Shown: positions 19,854-28,792 of the stretch, in pieces
Position numbering within the stretch: position 1 is the stretch's first letter
How the letters are laid out: the number at the start of each line of letters is the position of its first letter
Source: Paenibacillus kribbensis
Lineage (GTDB): Bacteria; Bacillota; Bacilli; Paenibacillales; Paenibacillaceae
NCBI RefSeq assembly: GCF_002240415.1
Contig: NZ_CP020028.1
Span: 4,241,501 to 4,305,500 of the forward strand
Reading direction: 5' to 3'
DNA: 64,000 nt
Notes under the pieces: model-generated
What the model was told of the DNA's origin: nothing
The model's input: only the letters and a program-made list of their open reading frames with translations
The model's database searches: none
Translations under genes and position numbers: made by a program

Positions 19854-20384
19854 ATGGGACAAAACGTTTTACTCTTGATTGATGTACAGCAGGCTATGTT
19901 CATGTATGATGAGAAGCTATATCGGGAGCAGGAAGTGATAGCGAATTTGCAGCAGCTTTTGACCAAAGCCAGAGCTGCAGGCACACCGGTGATTTTTGTG
20001 CAGCATACGGATGAAACGGATGAGGATTTCCGGGAAAACAGTGCTGGCTGGCCCATCGCCGACGCTGTGCGTCCTCTTCCTCATGAACGAATTGTTCGCA
20101 AATCGTCCTGGGACAGCTTTTACCAAACCGAATTGCAGCATGTGCTCCAGGAATTGGGCGCCGATCAACTCGTAATCGCGGGGATGCAAACCGAGTTTTG
20201 CCTCGACACGACTTGCCGAAGTGCCTATAGTCTGGGATATCAGAACAATGTGCTCGTATCGGATGCGCATAGTACATTTGATAGCAAGGTGCTAAGCGGT
20301 GAACAAATTATAGCTCATCACAATGGGGTGCTTGGCAATCGTTTTGTGCGTTTGCTTGCGACGGCAGATGTACAGTTTTCATGA
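19854..20384 (+). CDS. Isochorismatase-family cysteine hydrolase
   Basis: A 176-aa protein from ATG 19854, which follows AAGGAGGG by ten bases; an upstream in-frame ATG at 19785 has no ribosome site. It shows the cysteine hydrolase triad: Asp in LLLIDVQQAMF, Lys in IVRKSSWDSF and Cys in VIAGMQTEFCLDTTCRSAY. Members hydrolyse isochorismate, nicotinamide or related small amides; the size and motifs suggest an amidase of this group rather than a siderophore isochorismatase, since no aryl-acid siderophore genes are nearby. Divergent from tsaE. Confidence 0.9.
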   Translation: MGQNVLLLIDVQQAMFMYDEKLYREQEVIANLQQLLTKARAAGTPVIFVQHTDETDEDFRENSAGWPIADAVRPLPHERIVRKSSWDSFYQTELQHVLQELGADQLVIAGMQTEFCLDTTCRSAYSLGYQNNVLVSDAHSTFDSKVLSGEQIIAHHNGVLGNRFVRLLATADVQFS

Positions 20385-20540
20385 GCCTGACCATCATAAA
20401 AAAATAGCTCCCGTTTACTGCCAGGCGAATGTGGATGACAGATATCACTTATATCCCCACCGATGAAGGATGGCTCTACCTGTCTTACACCATTCGGATC
20501 GCGGAAGTCAGTATGCAGCTTATGATAAGCGGCTAAAACA

Positions 20541-20588
20541 AAAGGTTATCCTGCAACAGCCCTTCTCAACTGTTGCAGGATAACCTTT
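20541..20588. terminator. Long perfect hairpin between two convergent genes
   Basis: A 19-base perfect stem (AAAGGTTATCCTGCAACAG with its complement) around a ten-base loop lies between the isochorismatase-like gene and the convergent S-layer-type gene. It can terminate both directions, although the flanking T runs are short. Confidence 0.65.
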
Positions 20589-20633
20589 GTCATATAGCTC
20601 CGCTGTTACATATGAATGATGTCAGGTAAGACA

Positions 20634-22973
20634 TTAGTTCAAGGAATCCACGAGATTCTTAACTTGTGGATGGAGGTTCAATGCATTTAGAACAATCGTT
20701 AGAGCCTCCGCACGTGTGGCATTGCCCTGTGGATCAAATGCGCCATTGCTCTTGCCATTGATAATACCCGCTTCTGCAACATCCTTAATTGCGTTCGTTG
20801 CATAGGGGCTTGCAATGGATATATCTGTAAAGTTACCTTTGGAATCCTCTTTATCCACACCATCCAAGTTCACAATACGGGATAGGATGATAGCCATTTC
20901 TTCGCGGCTGATCGTTTGGTTCGGTTTGAATGTTCCATCGCCATAACCACCAAGTACCCCTGCGCTAGCGAGCTTCTCAATAGCTTCCTTAGCCCAGTGA
21001 CTGCTAATATCACTCATAGCAGCGGAATGATCGGCACCGCCGCTAATATCGAATGCGCGAGAAATAAGCATTGCGAACTCTGCACGTGTGATATCGCCAT
21101 TAGGTTTGAACTGTCCATCCCCATAACCTTTGATAATCTGCAGTTTTACAAACGTATCGATCGCCTTTTCAGCCCAGTGCCCTTTAATGTCAGCCAATTC
21201 AATCTTGACATTAGCTTGCTTAGCTTCCGCTACCTTGGACTCAATATCCTTAACGGAGCTTGCTACATTAACAATGTTGCTCTTAAATACATCAACAGTA
21301 GGCTGCGCAGGTTCAGGATTCGGTGCCGGAGCAGGCGACGTGGTCTGTGTTGACGATATAGTCGATGTAGAAGATACAGATGATGTATCCGTTTCTGATT
21401 TATCTCTCTTTCTGGATGGCGCTGTTGGAGTGACTTCCTTGGAGACAGCGGAAGCTGCACTGCTACCTGCACCATTTTCAGCTTTCACCGTAAACGTATA
21501 CGTGGTGCCATTGGACAGCCCCGTTACCGTGATCGGGCTTGCCGTCCCTATTGCGGTGATATTCCCTGGTGAGGCCGTGACCTCGTAGCGTGTTATTGGG
21601 CTTCCTCCGTTTTCGACAGGGATATTGAAGCTGACAGTCGCTTGTCTATCACCTGCTGTTGCAGTTACATCCGTTGGTGATGACGGAACGGTTTTGGGTG
21701 TTTCGCTCACTTCATTGGAAGTAGCGCTTTCTCCTCCCAGGTTCGTTGCTTTGATGACAAAATAGTATGTGGTGCCATTTGCCAAGCCTGTTACATCATA
21801 GCTGTATACTGAACCACTTACCGTGGTTTCTTCTGACCCATAAGCCCCGGAAGTCGTACTTTTGAATATTTTATACCCCGTGGAATCGATCATCGGATTC
21901 CATGTAAGACTTACTCGCGAATCTCCGGCTGTAGCGGGCAGCAATACCGGCACTCCAGGCACTGGAACTTGCGGCGTTGCACTCACTTCATTAGAGTTGT
22001 CGCTGTAGCCTCCTGCGTTGCTTGCCTTGACTACGAAAAAATACGTCGTACCGTTCGTCAAATCTGTTTCCGTATAGCTATAAGTCGCCCCGCTCACCGT
22101 CGCTACCGGGATTGACCCATAGGAACCCGATGCTGTTCCCTTGTAAACATCGTAGGTGACTGCTCCTGAAACACCGTTCCAGCCTAAAGTCACTTGTCCG
22201 TTACCAGATGTCGCTGTGAGTCCTCCTGGTGCCGCAGGCGGGTTAATATGTGGCTTTGCGCTCACTTCATTCGAGGCAGAGCTATCCCCGTGTTCATTGC
22301 TAGACTTAACCGCAAAGTAATAAGTTGTACCGTTGGTCAGTCCTGTTACTGTTGCAGTTGTGCCGGTGGCTGTCGCTACTGGAGCTGCATCGTATATACC
22401 TGGCGATGTACCTTGGTACACTTTATAACTCGTTGCATCCAATACGCTGCTCCAGTTTAACGTTACTTGCTCATCACTTGCTGTAGCTGCAACGTCGGCT
22501 GGCGCATCCAGCGTGGTATTGTATAGTTGGAATTCTGTAATGTCAGGAAAAAAAGACCACGAATTAATCGTAACCTTCACATATCTTGCACTGACAACTC
22601 GAGGCAATGTTTTATTGATAATTACATTCGTATTTCCAGCTACTGTATCTACTACAGTCCAATTCGAATCATCATTGCTTGTTTCTAATGTGATCGCACT
22701 GTTATACCGATCTGACAATGTCTGTACCATATAACTATTAAATTGTGTTACCGAGCCTAAGTCAACCTTAAGCCAAGGAGAACCGCTTGCGGTTGAAGGT
22801 CCCCACTCACTACGTGGATTACCGTCGACTGCATTACTTGGAAGAGTACCAGCCCATAGACTACTGGCTGTTGCAGTTTTATTCAACGCCAAGTTAGTAG
22901 AGCCTGCATGCACAGGGGTCATTCCTGCCATAAAAAATAATACCAATAACGAAGAAATACACCGTCTAATCAT
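20634..22973 (-). CDS. Surface protein: discoidin, four FnIII and three SLH domains
   Basis: A 779-aa exported protein. Residues 1-23 are a signal peptide (ending MTPVHA). Residues about 25-152 are an F5/8 type C (discoidin) domain (ALNKTATASSLWAGTLPSNAVDGNP, WLKVDLG, YVKVTI). Four fibronectin type III repeats follow at about 155-240, 247-340, 345-430 and 435-520, each with TGLxNGTTYYF-type strands. A Ser/Thr/Pro linker (about 520-570) leads to three SLH modules ending near residue 775 (IKGYGDGQFKPNGDITRAEFA, LGGYGDGTFKPNQTISREEMA, INGKSNGAFDPQGNATRAEAL). The SLH repeats attach it to pyruvylated wall polymer; the discoidin and FnIII parts suggest carbohydrate binding. No catalytic domain is seen, which is unusual for this architecture. 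Confidence 0.92.
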   Translation of the reverse strand: MIRRCISSLLVLFFMAGMTPVHAGSTNLALNKTATASSLWAGTLPSNAVDGNPRSEWGPSTASGSPWLKVDLGSVTQFNSYMVQTLSDRYNSAITLETSNDDSNWTVVDTVAGNTNVIINKTLPRVVSARYVKVTINSWSFFPDITEFQLYNTTLDAPADVAATASDEQVTLNWSSVLDATSYKVYQGTSPGIYDAAPVATATGTTATVTGLTNGTTYYFAVKSSNEHGDSSASNEVSAKPHINPPAAPGGLTATSGNGQVTLGWNGVSGAVTYDVYKGTASGSYGSIPVATVSGATYSYTETDLTNGTTYFFVVKASNAGGYSDNSNEVSATPQVPVPGVPVLLPATAGDSRVSLTWNPMIDSTGYKIFKSTTSGAYGSEETTVSGSVYSYDVTGLANGTTYYFVIKATNLGGESATSNEVSETPKTVPSSPTDVTATAGDRQATVSFNIPVENGGSPITRYEVTASPGNITAIGTASPITVTGLSNGTTYTFTVKAENGAGSSAASAVSKEVTPTAPSRKRDKSETDTSSVSSTSTISSTQTTSPAPAPNPEPAQPTVDVFKSNIVNVASSVKDIESKVAEAKQANVKIELADIKGHWAEKAIDTFVKLQIIKGYGDGQFKPNGDITRAEFAMLISRAFDISGGADHSAAMSDISSHWAKEAIEKLASAGVLGGYGDGTFKPNQTISREEMAIILSRIVNLDGVDKEDSKGNFTDISIASPYATNAIKDVAEAGIINGKSNGAFDPQGNATRAEALTIVLNALNLHPQVKNLVDSLN

Positions 22974-23295
22974 CTATTTCTTTCACTCGCCTCTCGCTGT
23001 ATTCTAGGATGAACTTCATACGAGTTTTCAAATACTCAACGCTTCTGTAATCTACAACTCCAAGAGGAGCAGAGATCGACTATTTTTCCACATGCCCAAC
23101 AGTATTGCTTGATTCACTCGCCCATATTGCCTCTCTCCCTCCCCATTGCCATACATTCTATCAAACAGCTCTCACAAAATTCTCACAAAACCACGGATGC
23201 GGTCGATAAAATAAAAAAGAGGCTATCCCCCAATAGATTTTTCTACCGGGAATAACCACTTTCTTATTAATCCAGTATTCAGTTTTCGGTGAACC
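22974..23295. other. Intergenic region before the SLH gene
   Basis: No gene seen. It holds the promoter region of the SLH gene and, at about 23213-23268, an imperfect hairpin (GAGGCTATCCC paired with GGGAATAACC) with a T run on the minus strand that may terminate the regulator gene. No clear promoter was assigned. Confidence 0.4.
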
Positions 23296-24408
23296 CTACT
23301 CCAAATATGAGGCCTTCTGGCTTCTCAGCTCCTGCGGCGGCTCCAGCCCCAGCTCCTTGCGATAAGAAGCCTCGAACTGCGCGTAATGCCTGACGATTTT
23401 CTCCTTGTCCCCGCTGCTTGCATAGATGCTCAGTAAAGTCTGATTCATCTCCTCATTCAGGGGATACACGGTCAAATACGAATCAATCTTTTGCTCCGCC
23501 TTTTTCCAATCCTCCCTGGCGAGATACTGCTGGATCAAACTGCGCACAAGCGATGTGTACTGTTTACAGAATGTTGCCTCCAGCGGAGCTTTCCAGAAGT
23601 AATCTTTTCTCTCCAGCAGCGGACCTTTGTAGAGTGAGCATAGATGTTCTGTTTGCACCGTATCCTGAAACCCTTCCGCAAGAGAAAAGCCATACCGCTC
23701 ATATTCCAGCACATCGTATGTTCGATCCGATGGTTCCAGCATGTATCCTTCGTTCGTTTTCTGAATCTCCATGCCGAGTTCTTGCTCTTTCAAAAGCTTC
23801 TTTAAACGATACATCGTGTTATGCAAATTATGCGACGCGCGGTCCTCGCTCATATCCGGCCACAACAAATCCGCCAACCGCCACTTGTTGAGATTCTGAC
23901 CCGGATGGCAGAGGAAATAAGCGAATAGCTCCTCCGTCTTGCGTGTCGGAAAGCGGATTAGCGATCCTTCCCGATTTCGGACCTCGAATCCTCCGAAGCA
24001 CCGAATCGAGGAAAGCCCCACCTGCTGTTCAGCATAGATGGCAGGCCGATGCAGCTTGACCAACCGGTTCGCGACCCGCTCGATCGCCCCAGGTGTCACG
24101 GGCTTCAAAATATAGTCGAAGGCATAAACCTTGAATGCATCCAGCGCATAATGCTGGTAAGCCGTCGTGAAGATGATTTTTGTCTGCTCCGACGCTTCGT
24201 TGATATTTTCTGCAAGTTCCAGCCCGTTCATCTTTGGCATTTCCACATCGAGGAAAACAACATCTGGCCGAAGCTCAGGCAGGCTGGCCAGCGCCTCAAG
24301 CGAGCTTGTAAAAGCACCTATAATCGTAAAATACGGGTTTTGCCCGATGACGTGTTTCATTAAATTCAAAATCGGTATTTCGTCCTCCACAATGACCGCA
24401 TTAAACAA
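23296..24408 (-). CDS. Response regulator with SARP-like DNA-binding and BTAD domains
   Basis: A 370-aa protein. Residues 1-120 form a receiver domain (VIVEDEIPILNLMK, phospho-acceptor in VVFLDVEMPKMNGLEL, TTAYQHYALDAFKVYAFDYILKP). Residues about 135-230 are an OmpR/SARP-type winged helix (SIRCFGGFEVRNREG, RKTEELFAYFLCHPGQNLNKWRLADLLWPD). Residues 235-360 are a bacterial transcriptional activator domain with TPR-like helices. Such regulators accompany hybrid kinases in Paenibacillus. It starts at TTG 24408 and overlaps the kinase stop by eight bases, so the two are coupled. Confidence 0.92.
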   Translation of the reverse strand: MFNAVIVEDEIPILNLMKHVIGQNPYFTIIGAFTSSLEALASLPELRPDVVFLDVEMPKMNGLELAENINEASEQTKIIFTTAYQHYALDAFKVYAFDYILKPVTPGAIERVANRLVKLHRPAIYAEQQVGLSSIRCFGGFEVRNREGSLIRFPTRKTEELFAYFLCHPGQNLNKWRLADLLWPDMSEDRASHNLHNTMYRLKKLLKEQELGMEIQKTNEGYMLEPSDRTYDVLEYERYGFSLAEGFQDTVQTEHLCSLYKGPLLERKDYFWKAPLEATFCKQYTSLVRSLIQQYLAREDWKKAEQKIDSYLTVYPLNEEMNQTLLSIYASSGDKEKIVRHYAQFEASYRKELGLEPPQELRSQKASYLE

Positions 24409-27400
24409 CCTCGCTCCTCCTTCGTTTACCCGACCCGGTCACTTTGTTATTCCTTACAGGCAAATGCATCGTTATTTTAGTTCCTACTCCCACATCGGAG
24501 CTGATGTTTAGCGTTGCCCCTTGCAGAGAGTCCAGACGCTTGCGGATATTATAGATGCCGATGCCGCAATCCTGCAGGTTTCCTTGAGACATGCGGTACA
24601 GTAGATCATTCGGTATGCCGACACCGTTGTCTTCGACTTCCACCCGGATGTGACCGTCTCCCTCGTTGATCACAATCGTCACCTTGCCGTGTCCTTCCTT
24701 CTCGAACAAACCGTGTCGAATCGCATTCTCGACAAAAGGCTGGATGCATAAAGAAGGAATTTCCAAATGTTTTATACGGTTATCGTAGTGAACGTCATAG
24801 TCGAACCTCTCTCCGAAACGGGCTTTCTCAATCTCAACATACGCCTCAATCAACTCCATTTCCTGATAGAGAGGAACGTACAGCGTGGAAGAATCCATGT
24901 CCAGAATGTAGCGCAAGTACTGACTGAGCATTGATAACAAGTACGCAGCTTTTTCCCCGTCCGTATAGCAAAATGAAATAACACTGCTCAAGGCGTTATA
25001 GAGAAAATGCGGTTTAATCTGCGCTTGATGGAACGCCTGCTCATTGCGAATCGCTTCTTGGAGCGATGTTTTCACAGCGATCAGGGTCTGGATTCTGGCA
25101 ATGAGCGTTTCCGCCTCAAACGGCTTGGTCAAATAATCGTTCGCCCCGGCCCTGAAGCCGAGCGCAATGTCTTGGGGCGTATCCTTAACTGTTGCGAATA
25201 AAATGGGCAGGTCGAGAATGGAGTAGCTGCTTCGCAGTCTCTGACACAACTCAATGCCCGAGATCCCCGGCATCATCACATCGAGAATGACAAGATCAAC
25301 TTGCGGGTACTCTTCTATTTTCTCCAATGCTTCTTTTGCCGAGAAAGCGGTGACGACATTGTAGCGATGCCGTTTCAAAATATTCAACAAGGTGTGAATA
25401 TTGGAGGCTTCATCGTCAACAATCATTACGGTATGCTCGTGTCCACCCCAAATATTCAGCTCCTGATCCTTATCGGTATATCGCTGCTGCTCTTCCAACG
25501 CATATGTTGTTTCACGATTAGCCGTTACTTGGACTGCGCTTGGCAATGTAAACGTCATACGCGTGCCTAGACCGACCTCCGACCAATCCACCCGAATTTC
25601 TCCACCCATCCGTTCGACCAACTTGCGGCTAATGTACAAACCAACGCCCATTCCTGTATATCCATCCTTTGGCAGCGGCCCATCGAGTTGCTCAAAATAT
25701 TCGAAAATTACAGCATGCTTATCCTTAGGAATCCCTGTTCCAGTATCCTCGACAGAAATCGTTACGATTCCCTCGGCAACGCTCGACACCACCTTGATCG
25801 ACCCTTTGTCTGTATGCTTTATGGCATTGCTGACCAGATTGTACATGATTTGACGCAGCCGATTCTCATCCGCTTGCACCCAGACGTCGGAACCGACTTG
25901 ATTATCCAGTCGCACATCTTTGCCCAAAAGTTCAAATTGCAGCACGTCGAATACAATCTGCGTTACCATTCTGGCATTCACAGCGGTCGGATGCAGACTC
26001 AGTTCCCCGTGTCTCAAACGGGTAACATCGACTAAATCGTGAATGAGCATGGACAGCTTGATAGACGTATCCTTGATCAGCGAAAGATTCCGTTTTTGCT
26101 TCGGCGACAGATTTTTTTCCTCATCATCCAGCAAATAAGACGTCATATTCATAATCCCATGCAATGGAGTCTTGAGCTCGTGAGATGTGTTCATCAAAAA
26201 CTCGTCCTTGAGCTCATTGGAAACCGTCAATTGATAGGAAAGGAGCTCCGTCTTCTCATAAGCATTCGAGAATCGAACCACGAGCAGGATATTCATGATG
26301 ATAATGAAACAAACTACTCCGAGTTTTCCCGGCAGATCGGTCGAAACCATATTCTCCGAATAGAGGCTTCCGTCCACCAGAAAGATCAACATCGAAACGC
26401 TTCCGCCAATAAACAGCATTAATTCCTTCCGATCGGATGAGCCGCTCTGGCTTTGAATGTACAGATACGCCATTCTGCCAATAATGTATAGGATAACGAT
26501 GATTAAGTAAAGAAAGAAAACGTATTTTACCTGGATATGCACACGGTAAGGCAGCACGACAACCGCCGTAATATATAGGCCTAACAGAGTCAGTATCAGC
26601 TTCATCATCCGAGACGACATGAGGCGGGCTTCAACTGAACTGAAAAACAGGATGAGCACCACAGCACCGACAAATTCGCTTAAATCCAGCAGTTTGTAAG
26701 CAATATCAAAAGGGAGGCCAGGCAGTACCCTCTGTAAAATCTTTTCGCCAAAAAGTGCTTTTTCCAATAAAAGCAGCAGCAAATACAGCCCGCTGAGCCA
26801 ATATGTTTTCTCTCTTCGCCCTAGCAGGAAGAAGCTGAGATGGTACACACCAAACATGCCAAGAATCAATATAATCCCGATATCGGTGCCGATCTGTATA
26901 CTGTTTAGCTTTGTCACATCTTCAGCCAATCCGAACGGGATCGAGCCAGCAATACCACCGGTGACAAATACATAGTTAGATACTTGAATCACAATTTCGA
27001 TTTCTTTGGTATCCGTGTGGAAAAACGCACTGTAAGGCGTATTTCCGGGCTGATGCGCCTTGATATCTACTGCTGGGCGCCCACTTTCGCCTTCTAGCTT
27101 GCCGTTAATGAACAAGCGATGGGAAAGGCGAATACTCCTTATTTTTAAACCTAAAACCTCATCCGTATTTTTAACCAACACTTTCAAGCGGTACGTGCCA
27201 TACCCTGTTCGGTTCATACCGCCATTTGCTGATTTTCCTTTCCACGTGCCAGGTACGGATAAATACGAGACCTCCTTACGCGTTCCTTGGCGAAAATCGG
27301 CAGGTTCCAGTAATTCGCTTTCATAAAATTCCCATTCTCCATCCAGATTGACCCATCCCTGCTTGTGAAAATCCCAATTCGATAAATCCAGTACTCCCCG

Positions 27401-27481
27401 CTTCACAGGCGGCATGTCCTGGTTGGGTATCGTTTGGGAATAAATAGCGACGAACAACGCAATGGAGAGCGAAAAGATCAA
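24401..27481 (-). CDS. Hybrid sensor histidine kinase (7TMR-DISM, HisKA, receiver, LytS-like kinase)
   Basis: About 1030 aa. After an N-terminal membrane segment come an extracellular jelly-roll (7TMR-DISMED2-like, about 40-185), seven membrane helices (about 200-400), a HisKA domain with the phospho-His in NTSHELKTPLHG, an HATPase (SVEDTGTGIPKDKHAVIFEYF), a receiver domain (VDLVILDVMMPGISGIELC), and a second kinase module of the LytS/YehU type (QIKPHFLYNALSSVISFC plus VEDNGVGIPNDLL). Two kinase modules of different families in one chain are unusual. The annotated TTG at 27481 has no ribosome site; an ATT at 27520 does (see findings), adding MKRGHYRKAIGIG and giving a proper positively charged N-terminus. 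The cognate regulator lies directly downstream. Confidence 0.9.
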   Translation of the reverse strand: MIFSLSIALFVAIYSQTIPNQDMPPVKRGVLDLSNWDFHKQGWVNLDGEWEFYESELLEPADFRQGTRKEVSYLSVPGTWKGKSANGGMNRTGYGTYRLKVLVKNTDEVLGLKIRSIRLSHRLFINGKLEGESGRPAVDIKAHQPGNTPYSAFFHTDTKEIEIVIQVSNYVFVTGGIAGSIPFGLAEDVTKLNSIQIGTDIGIILILGMFGVYHLSFFLLGRREKTYWLSGLYLLLLLLEKALFGEKILQRVLPGLPFDIAYKLLDLSEFVGAVVLILFFSSVEARLMSSRMMKLILTLLGLYITAVVVLPYRVHIQVKYVFFLYLIIVILYIIGRMAYLYIQSQSGSSDRKELMLFIGGSVSMLIFLVDGSLYSENMVSTDLPGKLGVVCFIIIMNILLVVRFSNAYEKTELLSYQLTVSNELKDEFLMNTSHELKTPLHGIMNMTSYLLDDEEKNLSPKQKRNLSLIKDTSIKLSMLIHDLVDVTRLRHGELSLHPTAVNARMVTQIVFDVLQFELLGKDVRLDNQVGSDVWVQADENRLRQIMYNLVSNAIKHTDKGSIKVVSSVAEGIVTISVEDTGTGIPKDKHAVIFEYFEQLDGPLPKDGYTGMGVGLYISRKLVERMGGEIRVDWSEVGLGTRMTFTLPSAVQVTANRETTYALEEQQRYTDKDQELNIWGGHEHTVMIVDDEASNIHTLLNILKRHRYNVVTAFSAKEALEKIEEYPQVDLVILDVMMPGISGIELCQRLRSSYSILDLPILFATVKDTPQDIALGFRAGANDYLTKPFEAETLIARIQTLIAVKTSLQEAIRNEQAFHQAQIKPHFLYNALSSVISFCYTDGEKAAYLLSMLSQYLRYILDMDSSTLYVPLYQEMELIEAYVEIEKARFGERFDYDVHYDNRIKHLEIPSLCIQPFVENAIRHGLFEKEGHGKVTIVINEGDGHIRVEVEDNGVGIPNDLLYRMSQGNLQDCGIGIYNIRKRLDSLQGATLNISSDVGVGTKITMHLPVRNNKVTGSGKRRRSEVV

Positions 27482-27686
27482 GCCAATTCCGATGGCTTTG
27501 CGGTAATGCCCCCTTTTAATACATAGCTCCCCCTCAGAATCAATTCAACACTATTTATTCTATCATTATGCACTTCACGAAAAAATCAATAGATTGGTAT
27601 CAGTGACCCATTTTTTTATGACTTCCATCAAAAATCAGCTCATTAGATTGACAAACCCAAATGAACTGATCTTGGGTTTATACAAA

Positions 27687-27717
27687 AAACCCGCATAATC
27701 ATTAAGATTAGCGGGAA
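27687..27717 (-). terminator. Rho-independent terminator after the small frame
   Basis: On the minus strand CCCGCTAATC, TTAAT, GATTATGCGGG and TTTTTT. It lies six bases beyond the stop of the small frame 27723-27881. Confidence 0.7.
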
Positions 27718-27722
27718 TCGGT

Positions 27723-27881
27723 TCATCTTTTAAGATATTCTGAATAAAAATGGAATTCAGGAAGTTTTGAAGCTCTTAATAAAATACTATAGGCAGTTCG
27801 TTCACTCGCAGGTTTACCAAACGACTCTATTAGACGAATTAAATCTTGATAGAGATTACAAAAAAAAACCGTTGGAATCAA
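27723..27881 (-). CDS. Possible 52-aa protein, doubtful
   Basis: A minus-strand frame open from TTG 27881 to TGA 27723. The translated part CNLYQDLIRLIESFGKPASE...RTAYSILLRASKLPEFHFY has a protein-like composition with amphipathic helices. A good terminator follows at once. However, there is no ribosome site, the start codon is weak, and the N-terminal codons run through the terminator of the upstream XRE gene. It may be the C-terminal remnant of a once longer gene. Confidence 0.25.
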   Translation of the reverse strand: MIPTVFFCNLYQDLIRLIESFGKPASERTAYSILLRASKLPEFHFYSEYLKR

Positions 27882-27893
27882 AATTCCAACGGT
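27860..27893 (-). terminator. Terminator of the small XRE gene
   Basis: CCGTTGGAAT, a four- to six-base loop and ATTCCAACGG, followed by nine T on the minus strand, ten bases after the XRE stop. Confidence 0.9.
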
Positions 27894-27902
27894 CCATATT
27901 AT

Positions 27903-28136
27903 TTATTCAAAATTTTCTTTGACATTCGGCATGTACTCTAGAAGATCACCCGGAGTTACACCTAATCCTCGACATAATGCACCTAGCGTATCGTAATCTA
28001 TCCGTTTGGTTGCGTTACCAGCAAGCGAAGTAATCGTGTTTCGACTCACACCTGTTAAATCCACTACATCTTTATTTTGCAGTCCCCGCTCTCGCATAAT
28101 ATCACCGAGGCGACAACGTATACTTAAAGGGTTCAT
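27903..28136 (-). CDS. Small XRE-family DNA-binding protein
   Basis: A 77-aa protein from ATG 28136, which has GGAGGA upstream; an in-frame ATG at 28160 lies ahead of that site. It is almost only a helix-turn-helix (RLGDIMRERGLQNKDVVDLTGVSRNTITSLAGNATKRIDYDTLGALCRGLGVTPGDLLEYM), of the Cro/YozG type found on mobile elements and in many Bacilli. It is divergent from the gene at 28332, and the spacer contains a 22-bp palindrome and a repeated ATGTTGACATAT, probably its operators. Confidence 0.88.
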   Translation of the reverse strand: MNPLSIRCRLGDIMRERGLQNKDVVDLTGVSRNTITSLAGNATKRIDYDTLGALCRGLGVTPGDLLEYMPNVKENFE

Positions 28137-28163
28137 AAAATTCCTCCAAAAAATAAGCACAGA

Positions 28164-28234
28164 ATGTTGACATATAGAACAGTATTAGATATTATTCATT
28201 TATGCACAAGATGTTGACATATTGATATGTTAAC
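28164..28234. promoter_or_regulatory. Divergent promoter/operator region between XRE gene and 28332
   Basis: ATGTTGACATAT occurs at 28164-28175 and again at 28211-28222. The second copy is half of GTTGACATAT-TG-ATATGTTAAC (28213-28234), a palindrome with one mismatch. The first copy provides a -35 (TTGACA at 28168) followed 17 bases later by TATTAT (28191-28196), a good plus-strand promoter. A repressor bound to these sites would control the neighbour and possibly the XRE gene itself. Confidence 0.6.
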
Positions 28235-28331
28235 TACTTTTTTATCTTCTGTTCATCGTAGCAAAACCTTTCGTTATTAGCAATATGTTACCGTTTCAAA
28301 ATACAATAACTATCCAACAGGGGGTAAACAT

Positions 28332-28703
28332 ATGTTTATAAAAACAAAAACGAATTCATTCGTACTAGAACGGGCAGCGATGGTGTTTGGACCTTATGAT
28401 CAATCTCATAATTATGAGATATTTGAGGGGATCATTTACGACGGACAATACTTTTTTCACATAGAGGACGGGCGTTTGTGGCTTCGGCATGTGCTCAAAG
28501 TAGACCATCCTGAACATACCCACTTATTCGTTGACGGTGATAGCGGTGGACTCCAACTGGCAGAAAACATTCAGTGTGACCTTATGGAAGCTGTATCCGA
28601 TACAATTGAAAGACTACATACTATGGACAGCATGACATTTCTAATTAACGAATTGCTGTGGCTAAACAATCGTGGAGACATCAAACTTAATTTTATTAAA
28701 TAG
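28332..28703 (+). CDS. Hypothetical protein next to XRE regulator
   Basis: A 123-aa cytoplasmic protein with no recognised family. It is acidic, has no membrane segment or Cys-rich motif, and contains AAMVFGPYDQSHNYEIFEGIIYDGQYFFHIEDGRLW followed by a helical half (LAENIQCDLMEAVSDTIERLHTM). AGGGGGT precedes the ATG. It has a promoter with candidate operators for the divergent XRE protein. Confidence 0.7.
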   Translation: MFIKTKTNSFVLERAAMVFGPYDQSHNYEIFEGIIYDGQYFFHIEDGRLWLRHVLKVDHPEHTHLFVDGDSGGLQLAENIQCDLMEAVSDTIERLHTMDSMTFLINELLWLNNRGDIKLNFIK

Positions 28704-28792
28704 CAATAAATAAGCATGCTTAGATAAGCTTGCATGACTCATCAGAAAAGAACAAATTGAAGTCACTTTTGATCCAGTTCACAAGCTTTTCG

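Larger units (their letters stand above)
27482..27902. other. Intergenic region with one doubtful small frame and two terminators
   Basis: Apart from the possible small frame at 27723-27881 and the terminators at 27687-27717 and 27860-27893, nothing clear is present. The kinase leader with the GGGGGAG ribosome site lies at 27520-27535. Confidence 0.4.
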
